From NCBI GenBank assembly GCA_037045045.1, contig JBAOHL010000005.1, positions 744,001 to 808,000 on the forward strand: 64,000 nt of DNA. Reading direction: 5' to 3'. Numbering within the stretch: the first letter of the stretch is position 1; each line of letters starts with the position of its first letter. The stretch is from Phosphoribacter sp037045045 (GTDB taxonomy: Bacteria > Actinomycetota > Actinomycetes > Actinomycetales > Dermatophilaceae). This document shows, in pieces, positions 16,313 through 25,731 of the stretch. The notes under the pieces are model-generated. The model ran no database searches and was not told the origin of the DNA. It saw only the letters and a list, made by a program, of their open reading frames with translations. Position numbers and translations under genes: made by a program.

Positions 16313-17092
16313 TCACCAGGCGCCGTCGGCCTTCTCGTCAGTGGCCAACGGATCGGCCACACGTCCGGTTGCGTCCTGCAGCGGGCCCTGGGCCAGCCGG
16401 GTCACCAGGGGCGGTGTCGGCGGCTCCAACCCGGCGACTGCACGCAGCGCGGTCAGAATGTCGTCGGGGCGTACGGCGGGTGTGGTGTGCCGTACGACCA
16501 TCCGGAGTATCGCACACCTTTCCGGGCCAGCGCTGTGTGGCGGGAGCGCCGGGCCGTCCTCGACGAGCATCGAGACCACGGCCGCCCGGGTGTCCACGAC
16601 CCGGGCCCCGGTCTTGAGCATCCGTGTCACGGGAGCGTGCGCAACCGCGAGGTATGCCGCGACGGCCCGGGTCACCGAGTCGGGGTCCAGCCCGCGCAGT
16701 TGGACCTGCCAGTCGCTGGCCTCGAGGCGCTCGGCCAGTGCCCCGACCCCCGCCTCGACCACCTCGACGACGTCGAGTCCGTCCGGCAGTGCCGCGTCGA
16801 GCGCTGCCCGAAGCTGCGCCGGATCGACCCGCTGTGCGAGGGCAAGTTCGACGTATTCCGCCTCGCTCGCCGCCCCCGTGGGCGCGGCATTGGCGTAGGA
16901 GATCCGGGGATGCGGGTGGAAACCCGACGAGAACGCGATCGGGACCTCGGCGCGCCGCAGCGCTCGTTCGAGGGCCCGCTGGAAGTCCCGGGTCGACCCG
17001 AACCGCATCCGGCCCCGCTTGGCGTATCGCAGCCGAACGCGTTGAACCGGTGCCGGCGCAGGAGGTCCCTGCGGCTGGCGGGGTCTGCCCAT
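16313..17092 (-). CDS. TIGR03936 family radical-SAM-associated protein (DUF2344)
   Basis: A 259-residue protein of the DUF2344/TIGR03936 family. The N-terminus has RVRLRYAKRGRMRFGSTRDFQRALERALRR (quoted in outline) and AFSSGFHPHPRISYA, both family hallmarks. Its usual partner, a TIGR03960 radical SAM enzyme, is normally encoded next to it but is not here; the upstream neighbour is an acyltransferase 230 bases away. Function is unproven; a role in RNA or ribosome modification has been suggested from association with rne/rplU. The ATG follows a TAGGCT box by six bases, so it is probably leaderless. Confidence 0.88.
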   Translation of the reverse strand: MGRPRQPQGPPAPAPVQRVRLRYAKRGRMRFGSTRDFQRALERALRRAEVPIAFSSGFHPHPRISYANAAPTGAASEAEYVELALAQRVDPAQLRAALDAALPDGLDVVEVVEAGVGALAERLEASDWQVQLRGLDPDSVTRAVAAYLAVAHAPVTRMLKTGARVVDTRAAVVSMLVEDGPALPPHSAGPERCAILRMVVRHTTPAVRPDDILTALRAVAGLEPPTPPLVTRLAQGPLQDATGRVADPLATDEKADGAW

Positions 17093-17098
17093 ACCGCC

Positions 17099-17104
17099 AG
17101 CCTA
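17099..17104 (-). promoter_or_regulatory. Probable -10 box of a leaderless promoter (TIGR03936 gene)
   Basis: TAGGCT on the reverse strand, six bases before the ATG at 17092. Confidence 0.5.
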
Positions 17105-17184
17105 GGTTGCCCGACGCGCCCGCGGGCCACGCTTGGCGGCCCACGCCCTCCCGGCCACGACTGCAGGCCACAACTGCACCCTTT

Positions 17185-17290
17185 GCCGAGCGGGCCACTC
17201 CTGCAGCCCTTGCCGAGCGGGCCACGCCTGGCAGCCCTTGCCCCGAGCGGGCCACTCCTGCAGCCCTTGCCGTGCGGGCCACTCGGGCAG
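17185..17290. repeat. Imperfect tandem repeat, 27-29 bp unit, about four copies
   Basis: Units start GCCGAGCGGGCCACTCCTG and end CAGCCCTT; copies begin at 17185, 17212, 17240 and 17269, with small indels and a truncated last copy. It fills the gap between the acyltransferase and the TIGR03936 gene. Confidence 0.8.
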
Positions 17291-17319
17291 ACCGCGCCCG
17301 GCGCCGGTCCGGCTTCGCC

Positions 17320-18090
17320 TCAGTCGTCCGGGTCATTGCCCTTGCGCCGCCGCTTGGCTCGCTGGGCCTTCTCCGAAGCGTCCATCCGGGCGGCCTGTTG
17401 GGGGGTCGGGGCGAGTCCACCGAACCGGGCGGGCAGGTAGACCAGGTCGGCGCCGTGCAACGGCGGGTACTTGGCCCACAACCGGTCCAGGGATTCGGAC
17501 ATCACCGCCCGAAGCCGCTCGGTCGCGGCGTGGACGTCTTCCCCCGCGTCGACCCGCAGCGGGGGGTTGATCTCGACGTAAATCGGGATGTTCGTGCGTC
17601 CGAGGTTTTTCGGGTGATCCTTGGTCCACACCCGCTGGGCGCCCAGGACGATGGTAGGCAGGATCGGCACCTGGGCGTCGCGGGCCATCCGTGCCGCGCC
17701 GGTCTTGAACTCCTTGAGCTCGAAGGACCGCGAGATCGTCGCCTCCGGGTACACCCCGACGATCTCGCCTTGCTTGAGTGCCTCGACGGCCTCCCGGAAC
17801 GAGCCCGCCCCGTGGGCTCGGTCGACGGGGATGTGCTTCATCCCGCGCATCATCGGCCCGGCGACCGGGTTGCGGAACACCGAGTCCTTGGCCATGTACC
17901 GCACCAGCCGGCGGGTAGGAATGGTGGCGTTACCGGCATACGTGAAGTCCATGTAGCCGGTGTGGTTGAGAGCCATGACCGCACCGCCCTCACGGGGGAT
18001 GTGTTCGCGGCCCCACATCGAGAACTTCAGGCCTTGCAGGGCGAACATCGTCCGGACCGAGGCGATGACCCACTGGTACACCGGTTCCAT
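17320..18090 (-). CDS. Lysophospholipid acyltransferase (PlsC family)
   Basis: A 256-residue 1-acyl-sn-glycerol-3-phosphate-acyltransferase-like enzyme. ALNHTGYMD gives the NHX4D catalytic motif near residue 40; VYPEATISRSFELKEFKTGA is the acyl-acceptor (EGT-like, here EAT) region. One hydrophobic stretch lies at the N-terminus. A basic tail ends the protein. ATG 18090 is preferred over GTG 18099 because a TAGAGT box lies seven bases before it, so a leaderless transcript would start there. A second PlsC-like protein is encoded at 8304-9542, but the two share little beyond motifs. Confidence 0.9.
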   Translation of the reverse strand: MEPVYQWVIASVRTMFALQGLKFSMWGREHIPREGGAVMALNHTGYMDFTYAGNATIPTRRLVRYMAKDSVFRNPVAGPMMRGMKHIPVDRAHGAGSFREAVEALKQGEIVGVYPEATISRSFELKEFKTGAARMARDAQVPILPTIVLGAQRVWTKDHPKNLGRTNIPIYVEINPPLRVDAGEDVHAATERLRAVMSESLDRLWAKYPPLHGADLVYLPARFGGLAPTPQQAARMDASEKAQRAKRRRKGNDPDD

Positions 18091-18097
18091 GCGGGCC

Positions 18098-18103
18098 ACT
18101 CTA
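18098..18103 (-). promoter_or_regulatory. Probable -10 box of a leaderless promoter (plsC-like gene)
   Basis: TAGAGT on the reverse strand, seven bases before the ATG at 18090. Confidence 0.5.
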
Positions 18104-18169
18104 GGGCGGTATGCCGCCGCGGGCGCCAGACCGGGACCCGCCCGCTCGCGTCGCGGCGGCCCGCGGACA

Positions 18170-19168
18170 ATGGGAGCCGTGACCCGGGTGCCGCTGAGCC
18201 TGCTCGATCTCGTGCTCGTCAGTCATGGACGCACCCCGGTGGACGCCATCTCCGCGACGGTGCGCACCGCGCAGGTGGCCGAGGAGCACGGCTACCGGCG
18301 GTTCTGGCTGGCCGAGCACCACAACATGCGCGGCGTGGCGTCCTCTGCCACAGCGGTTCTCGTCGGACACGTCGCGGACCACACCGCGACGATCCGGGTC
18401 GGAGCCGGCGGGGTCATGTTGCCCAACCACCCACCCCTGGTCGTCGCGGAGCAGTTCGGCACGCTCGCGGCGATGCATGGCGACCGGATCGACCTTGGGC
18501 TGGGTCGGGCCCCGGGCACCGACCCAGTGACCGCCCGGGCGCTGCGCCGCGTCGACGCCGCGGCGCTGGACTTCGCCGCCGAGGTCGCCGAGGTCCGCGA
18601 CTACCTCGGTCCGGTGCGTCGAGAGGCGCTGGTTCGCGCGGTACCGGGAGAAGGCACTCTCGTGCCGATCTGGGTGCTCGGTTCCAGCCACGCCGGCGCC
18701 TCGGTGGCCGCCCACCTCGGGATGCCTTACTCGTTCGCCTCCCACTTCGCGCCGGCGATGCTCGACACCGCCCTGGCGCTGTACCGCGAGTCCTTCCAGC
18801 CCGGATCGATCGCCGCGCCGCACAGCATGGCCGCCGCCAACGTCATGGTCGCCGACACCGAGACCCGGGCCCGGGCGCTGTTCTCCTCGGTGCTCCAACG
18901 CTTCTACGGCATCGTCACGGGCCGTCGCGGCCGGCTGCCCGAACCCACCGACGAGGACGTCACGGCGCCCTGGCCGCCGGCCGTGCGGGCCGCCGTCGGC
19001 GAGATGGTTGCCTGTTCCTTCGTCGGCACACCCCGCCAGGTCGTCGAAGGGCTGACCGACTTCGCGCGGCATACCGGTGTCGAGGAGCTCGTCGTCACGT
19101 GCGCGCCGTACGACCTCGAGGACCGGGTCCGCTCGGTGACGATGCTCGGGCAGGCCTGGGCCGACTGA
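18170..19168 (+). CDS. LLM-class flavin-dependent oxidoreductase
   Basis: A 332-residue bacterial-luciferase-like monooxygenase (FMN or F420 dependent; which one cannot be told). Recognisable stretches are LSLLDLVLVSHG, RFWLAEHHNMRGVASSATAVLVGH, RVGAGGVMLPNH and GRIDLGLGRAPGTDP-like DRIDLGLGRAPGTDP, all typical of the group annotated from alkanal monooxygenase alpha. The start is ATG 18170 or GTG 18179; homologues begin close to the second. No metabolic neighbours give a substrate. Confidence 0.9.
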   Translation: MGAVTRVPLSLLDLVLVSHGRTPVDAISATVRTAQVAEEHGYRRFWLAEHHNMRGVASSATAVLVGHVADHTATIRVGAGGVMLPNHPPLVVAEQFGTLAAMHGDRIDLGLGRAPGTDPVTARALRRVDAAALDFAAEVAEVRDYLGPVRREALVRAVPGEGTLVPIWVLGSSHAGASVAAHLGMPYSFASHFAPAMLDTALALYRESFQPGSIAAPHSMAAANVMVADTETRARALFSSVLQRFYGIVTGRRGRLPEPTDEDVTAPWPPAVRAAVGEMVACSFVGTPRQVVEGLTDFARHTGVEELVVTCAPYDLEDRVRSVTMLGQAWAD

Positions 19169-19199
19169 CCTCGCCGGGATCGGTGCCCGGCCCGGGCGC

Positions 19200-19739
19200 T
19201 CAGGCGCGCCGACCCAGCCTGGCCAGCAGCCTGGTCTGTCGGTCGGCGTCTTCGGGCGCCTCGACGCCGGCCCGACAGATCCCCTCGACGTAGAGCATGT
19301 CCGCGAACGAATCGGCGCTGGCCTCGACATGGGCGAGTTCGGCCGGGGAGAGCACCGTGTCGGCACCGGCGGCGCGGGCCAGGTCCCACCGATGGACGAG
19401 CATGTCGAACACGTAGAACCGGGTCACCGTCTGCCCGAGGGTCGTCGGGCCGAAGAACCCGTCGTAGGTCAAGCCGTCGACATCGGGGTGTTCGAGTCGT
19501 TCGGCGACGGCCTCGCCATGGGCCCGCCAGGCCTGGGCCGGGTCCACCGCGGTGTCGGGCCCGACGGGCAGGTCCAGCCCCCGCTCGGCGAGCAGGGCGC
19601 GCTGGGTGGTCACGAGGTGGTCCACGACGTCTCGGGCCGACCAGCCTTCGCACGGCGAGGGGGCGGACCAGTCGAGCACGTGCTCGATAACGTCGGTTAG
19701 CGGAGTCAGAGCCGCTCGATAGGTTTCGACTGTCGTCAT
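19200..19739 (-). CDS. TIGR03086 family protein (mycothiol-dependent DinB-like fold)
   Basis: A 179-residue protein with the N-terminal motif PSPCEGWSARDVVDHLV of the maleylpyruvate-isomerase/TIGR03086 group, which in Actinobacteria adopt a DinB-like four-helix fold with a His-based metal site and often use mycothiol. VTRFYVFDMLVHRWDLARA supplies the later conserved His/Trp/Asp. No substrate can be named. It is convergent with the LLM oxidoreductase gene and divergent from the AraC regulator, with only 24 bases between the two starts. Confidence 0.85.
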   Translation of the reverse strand: MTTVETYRAALTPLTDVIEHVLDWSAPSPCEGWSARDVVDHLVTTQRALLAERGLDLPVGPDTAVDPAQAWRAHGEAVAERLEHPDVDGLTYDGFFGPTTLGQTVTRFYVFDMLVHRWDLARAAGADTVLSPAELAHVEASADSFADMLYVEGICRAGVEAPEDADRQTRLLARLGRRA

Positions 19740-19763
19740 GGACCCACTGTGCACGGGAGCGAG

Positions 19764-20684
19764 ATGCCCGGGCTTGAAGATCCCCGCCAACTTCGTCGGC
19801 CGCCCGCCGGAGCGGGCGAGACTCGTGAAACGCCGACGGAACACCCCGTCGCCCGCGCCCACCTGCGCACCGGCGATCGCCCGTCTCCGCCGGTGCACCG
19901 CTACGAGCCTGCGCCCGATCTGCGCGACCGGGTCCGCCACGTCTGGCTGCCCGTCTGGGACATCCCGCAGGGACAGGTGTGGGAACAGCACGTGCTTGCC
20001 TATCCCTGTTGCCAGATTGTCGTCGGCAGCGAATACGCCCGGTTCTACGGAGTCGTCCGAGGGCTCTCCCGGGTGAGCCTGCAGGGCCGCGGCTGGGTGG
20101 TCGGCACGATGCTCGCACCGGGGGCCGGATGGCTCGTCACCCGCACCCCGGTGTCCCGCCTCACCGACACGTGGGTGGACCTCGCGGACCTCGGACCGCC
20201 GTGGGCCGATCTGGTGGAGCTCGTCCGGTCTGCGATGCGGGCCGACCCCACCGACCCGGCGGCCCATCGGCGCGCCGCCGACCACGTCCAGGCCGCGATC
20301 CGCGAGCACCTCACCCTCGACCCGGAGGGGGCCCTCGTCACCGCCATCGTCGACGCCGTGGAAGGGGACCCGGAGCTGCGCCGGGTGGACGAGCTGGCCG
20401 TGAGGTTCGCCCTCTCGGAGCGCTCGCTGCAGCGCATCGTCTCCCGACGACTGGGCCTGACCCCCCGGTGGCTGATCCAGCGCCGGCGGTTGCACGAGGC
20501 CGCGCAACGACTGCGATGGGGCCAGTCCGACCTCGCCGGGCTGGCCGCCGAGCTCGGGTATGCCGACCAGGCCCACTTCGCCCGGGAGTTCCGGGCCGTG
20601 ACCGGCCAGCCGCCCTCGCAGTTCCGCGCCCGGGCCACCCGGCAGGACCCCGCGCACCCGGGCGGGCCCGACCCGAGCCGCTGA
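19764..20684 (+). CDS. AraC family transcriptional regulator
   Basis: A 306-residue regulator. The C-terminal third (about 205-290) is an AraC double helix-turn-helix: VDELAVRFALSERSLQRIVSRRLG and LAGLAAELGYADQAHFAREFRAVTGQPPSQF. The N-terminal part resembles the DUF6597-type ligand domain of such regulators (YEPAPDLRDRVRHVW). The first 35 residues are low-complexity. ATG 19764 is preferred over GTG 19749 because GGGAG precedes it. It is divergent from the TIGR03086 gene and may control it; the shared intergenic region is only 24 bp. Confidence 0.88.
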   Translation: MPGLEDPRQLRRPPAGAGETRETPTEHPVARAHLRTGDRPSPPVHRYEPAPDLRDRVRHVWLPVWDIPQGQVWEQHVLAYPCCQIVVGSEYARFYGVVRGLSRVSLQGRGWVVGTMLAPGAGWLVTRTPVSRLTDTWVDLADLGPPWADLVELVRSAMRADPTDPAAHRRAADHVQAAIREHLTLDPEGALVTAIVDAVEGDPELRRVDELAVRFALSERSLQRIVSRRLGLTPRWLIQRRRLHEAAQRLRWGQSDLAGLAAELGYADQAHFAREFRAVTGQPPSQFRARATRQDPAHPGGPDPSR

Positions 20685-20726
20685 CCGGTTCGAGTCGAGG
20701 GGCCGCCGTCTGGGAGGATGCCGCCC

Positions 20727-23378
20727 ATGACTGCCGAGCCCCCCCGTCCGCCGACGATCCCCGATCGGCCCTCGCTCGAGGGCCTCGAGGACGCCTGGGG
20801 AGCGGTATGGGCACGCGAGGGGACCTATCGGTTCGACCGGCAGCGGGCGCTGACCCTCCCGCGCGAGCGGGTGTTCTCCATCGACACCCCGCCACCGACG
20901 GCCTCGGGTTCGCTGCACATGGGTCACGTCTTCTCGTACACGCACACCGACTGCATGGCCCGCTACAAGCGGATGGCCGGCTTCGAGGTCTTCTACCCCA
21001 TCGGGTGGGACGACAACGGGCTGCCGACGGAGAAGCGCGTGCAGAACTATTACGGCGTGCGCGGCGACGCCACGCTGCACTACGACCCCGACTTCCAGCC
21101 GCCGCACCGGGGCGACGTCGCGTCGACGAAGGCCGCCCACCAAGTGCCGGTGAGCCGACAGAACTTCCTCGACCTGTGCGAGGAACTCACCGTCCTCGAC
21201 GAACGGGCCTACGAGTCGCTGTTCCGCCGGATGGGGTTCAGCCTCGACTGGACGATCTCCTATCGCACCATCGACGAGCACTCCCGAGCCACCTCACAAC
21301 AGGCCTTCCTGCGCAACGTCCGCCGCGGCGAGGCATACCAGGCCCTGGCCCCGGGCTTGTGGGACGTGACGTTCCAGACCGCCGTCGCCCAGGCCGAGCT
21401 TGAGGCCCGCGATTACCCGGGTCACTACCACCGGGTCGCCTTCCACCGGCCCGACGGCTCGCCGATCTTCATCGAGACCACCCGACCCGAGCTCATCCCC
21501 GCCTGCGTCGCGCTCATCGCCCACCCCGACGACGAGCGGTATGCCGCGCTCTTCGGCTCGACGGTGACCTCCCCGTTGTTCGACGTCGAGCTGCCCGTGC
21601 TCGCGCACCCGGCGGCCGAGCCGGACAAGGGAGCCGGCATCGCCATGTGCTGCACCTTCGGGGACCTCACCGACGTCCTGTGGTGGCGGGAGCTGTCCTT
21701 GCCGACCCGCTCGCTGGTCACCCGTACCGGCCGGCTGCAGGCCGAGACGCCGGACTGGCTGCACGGCGCCGGCGCCGAGCTGTATGCCGCGAACGTCGCC
21801 GGTGCGACGGCATACGGAGCCCGCGAGGCGATCGTCGCGGCGCTGCGCGAGTCCGGGGACCTCGCCGGAGAGCCGACCCCGACGCAGCGCAAGACGAACT
21901 TCTACGAACGCGGCGAGAAGCCGTTGGAGATCGTCTCCTCGCGCCAGTGGTACATCCGCAACGGCGGCCGCGACGAGGGCCTCAACGAGGCGTTCGTCGG
22001 GCAGGGCCAGCAGATCGGCTTCCATCCGCCGTTCATGCGAGCGCGGTACGCCAACTGGGTGTCCGGGCTCAACGGCGACTGGCTGGTGTCCCGGCAGCGG
22101 TTCTTCGGGGTGCCGATCCCGATTTGGTATGCCGTCGGCGCGGACGGCGAGGTCGACTACGAGCGCCCGATCCTGCCCGAGGAGTCGCAGTTGCCGGTCG
22201 ACCCGGCCGCCTCGGCCCCGCCCGGGTACACCGAGGACCAGCGGGGGGTGGCCGGCGGGTTCGTCGGCGACCCCGACGTGCTGGACACCTGGGCGACCTC
22301 CTCGCTCACGCCGCAGATCGCCGGCGGCTGGCGCGGCGTCGACGGTGGCGCGCCGGACCCGCTCTTCGCCCAGGTCTTCCCCATGGACGTGCGCCCGCAG
22401 GCGCACGACATCATCCGCACCTGGCTCTTCGCAACCGTCGTGCGCTCGTACTACGAGCACGGTTCGGTGCCGTGGTTCAACGCGGCGATCTCCGGCTGGA
22501 TCCTCGATCCGGAGCGCAAGAAGATGAGCAAGTCCAAGGGCAACGTCGTCACGCCCGAGGCGCTGGTGCGCGAACACAGCGCCGATGCCGTGCGCTATTG
22601 GGCCGCCTCCGGGCGCCTCGGCACCGACGCGGCCTTCGACGCCGGTCAGATCAAAGTCGGCCGTCGGCTGGCCATCAAGATCCTCAACGCGAGCAAGTTC
22701 GCCTTGTCCTTCGGCGACCTGGCCGACGAATCTGCTTCTGCCGCAGCGGATCTGGTCACCGAACCGCTCGACCGGTCGATGCTCGCCGCGCTCGCCGAGG
22801 TCGTCCAGGCTGCCACTGTCGGATTCGACGCGTGGGACTACACGCGATCGTTGGAACTCACCGAGACGTTCTTCTGGACCTTCTGCGACGACTACCTCGA
22901 GCTGGTCAAGGACCGCGCCTACGGCGGGCGGGGTGAGGCCGGCGCCCGCTCGGCGCGCGCGGCGCTGCGGATCGCCCTGGACGTCCTGCTGCGCCTGCTC
23001 GCCCCGGTGCTGCCGTTCGTCACCGAGGAGGTCTGGTCCTGGTGGCGGCCCGGGTCGGTACACCGCCAACCTTGGCCGGTCCCGGCCGAGGCGCTGCCTG
23101 GCGGGCTCACCGGCGACCGCGTGGTGCTGCCGGCGGTGGGCGAGGCGCTGGCCGCCGTGCGCAAGGTCAAGTCGGAGGCGAAGGTCGGCATGCGCGCCGG
23201 CATCGCGTCGATGGTCCTCGCCGGCCCCGACTCGGTCGTCGGCGCGGTGCGCGAGGTCGAAGCGGACCTGCGGGCCGCCGGGCGGATCGAGTCGTTGCGG
23301 TACGCCGAAGCCGCGACCGTGCAGGTGGCCGACGCCGTCCTCGTGCCTGTCGAAAAGGCGCCCGCACCCTCGAGTTGA
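20727..23378 (+). CDS. valS: Valine--tRNA ligase
   Basis: An 883-residue class Ia aminoacyl-tRNA synthetase. The HIGH motif appears as SLHMGH near residue 64; DDNGLPTEKRVQNYYG, typical of the actinobacterial ValS type, follows. KMSKSKGN lies near residue 598. An anticodon-binding helical domain follows; the long C-terminal coiled coil of E. coli ValS is lacking. ATG 20727 is preferred over ATG 20718, because GGGAGG abuts the first ATG and is nine bases before the second. No T-box leader fits in the 42-base gap upstream. folC, the usual next gene, is absent. Confidence 0.97.
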   Translation: MTAEPPRPPTIPDRPSLEGLEDAWGAVWAREGTYRFDRQRALTLPRERVFSIDTPPPTASGSLHMGHVFSYTHTDCMARYKRMAGFEVFYPIGWDDNGLPTEKRVQNYYGVRGDATLHYDPDFQPPHRGDVASTKAAHQVPVSRQNFLDLCEELTVLDERAYESLFRRMGFSLDWTISYRTIDEHSRATSQQAFLRNVRRGEAYQALAPGLWDVTFQTAVAQAELEARDYPGHYHRVAFHRPDGSPIFIETTRPELIPACVALIAHPDDERYAALFGSTVTSPLFDVELPVLAHPAAEPDKGAGIAMCCTFGDLTDVLWWRELSLPTRSLVTRTGRLQAETPDWLHGAGAELYAANVAGATAYGAREAIVAALRESGDLAGEPTPTQRKTNFYERGEKPLEIVSSRQWYIRNGGRDEGLNEAFVGQGQQIGFHPPFMRARYANWVSGLNGDWLVSRQRFFGVPIPIWYAVGADGEVDYERPILPEESQLPVDPAASAPPGYTEDQRGVAGGFVGDPDVLDTWATSSLTPQIAGGWRGVDGGAPDPLFAQVFPMDVRPQAHDIIRTWLFATVVRSYYEHGSVPWFNAAISGWILDPERKKMSKSKGNVVTPEALVREHSADAVRYWAASGRLGTDAAFDAGQIKVGRRLAIKILNASKFALSFGDLADESASAAADLVTEPLDRSMLAALAEVVQAATVGFDAWDYTRSLELTETFFWTFCDDYLELVKDRAYGGRGEAGARSARAALRIALDVLLRLLAPVLPFVTEEVWSWWRPGSVHRQPWPVPAEALPGGLTGDRVVLPAVGEALAAVRKVKSEAKVGMRAGIASMVLAGPDSVVGAVREVEADLRAAGRIESLRYAEAATVQVADAVLVPVEKAPAPSS

Positions 23379-23426
23379 GTGTCCCGACCGATGGCTCCGG
23401 GCCTGCTCGGTCGGATCGCTACTGGT

Positions 23427-23432
23427 TAGTCT
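23427..23432 (+). promoter_or_regulatory. Probable -10 box of a leaderless promoter (MoxR operon)
   Basis: TAGTCT ends six bases before the ATG at 23439; no ribosome-binding site is present. It would drive the five-gene operon. Confidence 0.5.
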
Positions 23433-23438
23433 CGACGC

Positions 23439-24206
23439 ATGACCTCGGCCGCCTCGGACCGGACGCGGCGCACGGCTGCCCTCGTGCTCGCCCTGGGCCT
23501 GGCCCTGCTGCTGGGTCTGGTCGCCGTCGTCGGCTCGGGCCCGGTCGACTACGTCTCGGCCCCGACGATCACCGTGTCGACGAAGCCGGCCCCCGCACCC
23601 ACGGCGGTGGCACCCCCGGCCCCCCCGACGCAGCCGATTGTCATCGCCCAGCAGTCCGAGGGCTCCCCGGCACCGTCGTGGCTGACCACGCTCGCGCAGG
23701 TGGTCGGGGCGCTGGTCGTCGGCGTCGCGGCATACCTCGCGCTTGTCCTGGCGCGGCGAATGATCCGGCGTCGATGGGCCCGCAGGCCCAGGGCCCGGCG
23801 ACCTGCTGAGGGTGACGCCGACCCGCTCCCTGGGATGGCCGGGCAGCTCGCCGACGCCGTCGCCGCCACCCAGGCCCAGCTGGAGTCGGCCAGTTCGCCA
23901 CGCAATGCCGTCGTCGAGTGCTGGATCCACCTGCAGGAGGCCGTGGCAGCCACCGGGCTCGCGGCCGGGCCGGCCCAGACGCCGACCGAGTACCTCACCC
24001 GGGTCCTGGACACCTGGGCGGTCGACCCGGGCTCGCTCGCCGACCTCGCCGATCTCTACCGTGAGGCCCGTTTCTCCGACCACGTCATCGGAGCGGGTCA
24101 GGTATCCCGGGCGCGCGCGGCCCTGCAGCGCATCCACGCCGAGCTCACCCGGGCGGCCGCCGCCCACGTCGACCCCTCGCCCCGTCCCGTCGGAGTCGGT
24201 CCGTGA
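23439..24206 (+). CDS. DUF4129 domain-containing membrane protein
   Basis: A 255-residue protein. A hydrophobic helix at about 12-32, a Pro/Ala/Thr-rich extracytoplasmic stretch to about 70, a second helix at about 84-104, and a cytoplasmic C-terminal domain with NAVVECWIHLQEAVAATG and RVSRARAALQRIHAEL-like helices define the DUF4129 family. In actinobacterial MoxR operons this domain is normally present beside DUF58 and transglutaminase proteins. First of five genes joined by 4-bp overlaps. Function unproven; probably assembly of an envelope complex served by MoxR. Confidence 0.82.
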   Translation: MTSAASDRTRRTAALVLALGLALLLGLVAVVGSGPVDYVSAPTITVSTKPAPAPTAVAPPAPPTQPIVIAQQSEGSPAPSWLTTLAQVVGALVVGVAAYLALVLARRMIRRRWARRPRARRPAEGDADPLPGMAGQLADAVAATQAQLESASSPRNAVVECWIHLQEAVAATGLAAGPAQTPTEYLTRVLDTWAVDPGSLADLADLYREARFSDHVIGAGQVSRARAALQRIHAELTRAAAAHVDPSPRPVGVGP

Positions 24207-24714
24207 GGGCCCGGGAGCTGTGGTCCGGTCGGGCGGCTCGACGGGTGCGTTGGCTCGTCGGCGCGTGGGCGACGAGCTGCCTGCTGCTCTCGCTCATGGC
24301 CTTCGCGCCGTCGGTGCCGTTGTTGGCCGCTGTCGGCGTCGTCGTCGCCATCGTCGGGCTCGTCCTCGATGTCCCCGCCGCGTCCGGGCCGAAGAGCTGG
24401 ACGCATCCGGACCCTCGGGCGGGGCGATTGGCGCGCGGCTCGGACCACCCGACGCTGTTGCTCGCCGCCCGGCTGTCCACGACTGCCGAGCACCCCGAGC
24501 GCACCGACACGCTCACCGCGGAACTGCACGAACGAGTGAACGCCGTCCTCGCTGCGCGCCTGCGCCGTCGGGGTCCGCTCGGCCAGATCCCTGCCCCTGG
24601 CGGGCGCGACCTGCCCGTCGATCCGGACCTCGCCCAGCTGCTGGACGGGCCGCCCGACCCACGGTTGCTCGACCCGACCGTCTTGGACCGCATCCTCACC
24701 CGAATCGAGGCCTT

Positions 24715-24718
<4 letters not shown>
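24203..24718 (+). CDS. Membrane protein of MoxR operon, family not recognised
   Basis: A 171-residue protein with two adjacent hydrophobic helices near the N-terminus (about 17-35 and 38-57), then a soluble region with LLLAARLSTTAE and a Pro/Asp-rich end. GTG start overlaps the preceding stop (GTGA), and its own stop overlaps the next GTG. Its place between DUF4129 and MoxR genes suggests a role in the same envelope complex. No catalytic motif is seen. Confidence 0.7.

Positions 24719-25727
<1,009 letters not shown>

Positions 25728-25731
<4 letters not shown>

Noticed and set aside
20685..20726. T-box riboswitch before valS
   Set aside because: Only 42 bases separate the AraC regulator stop from valS; no room and no specifier loop.
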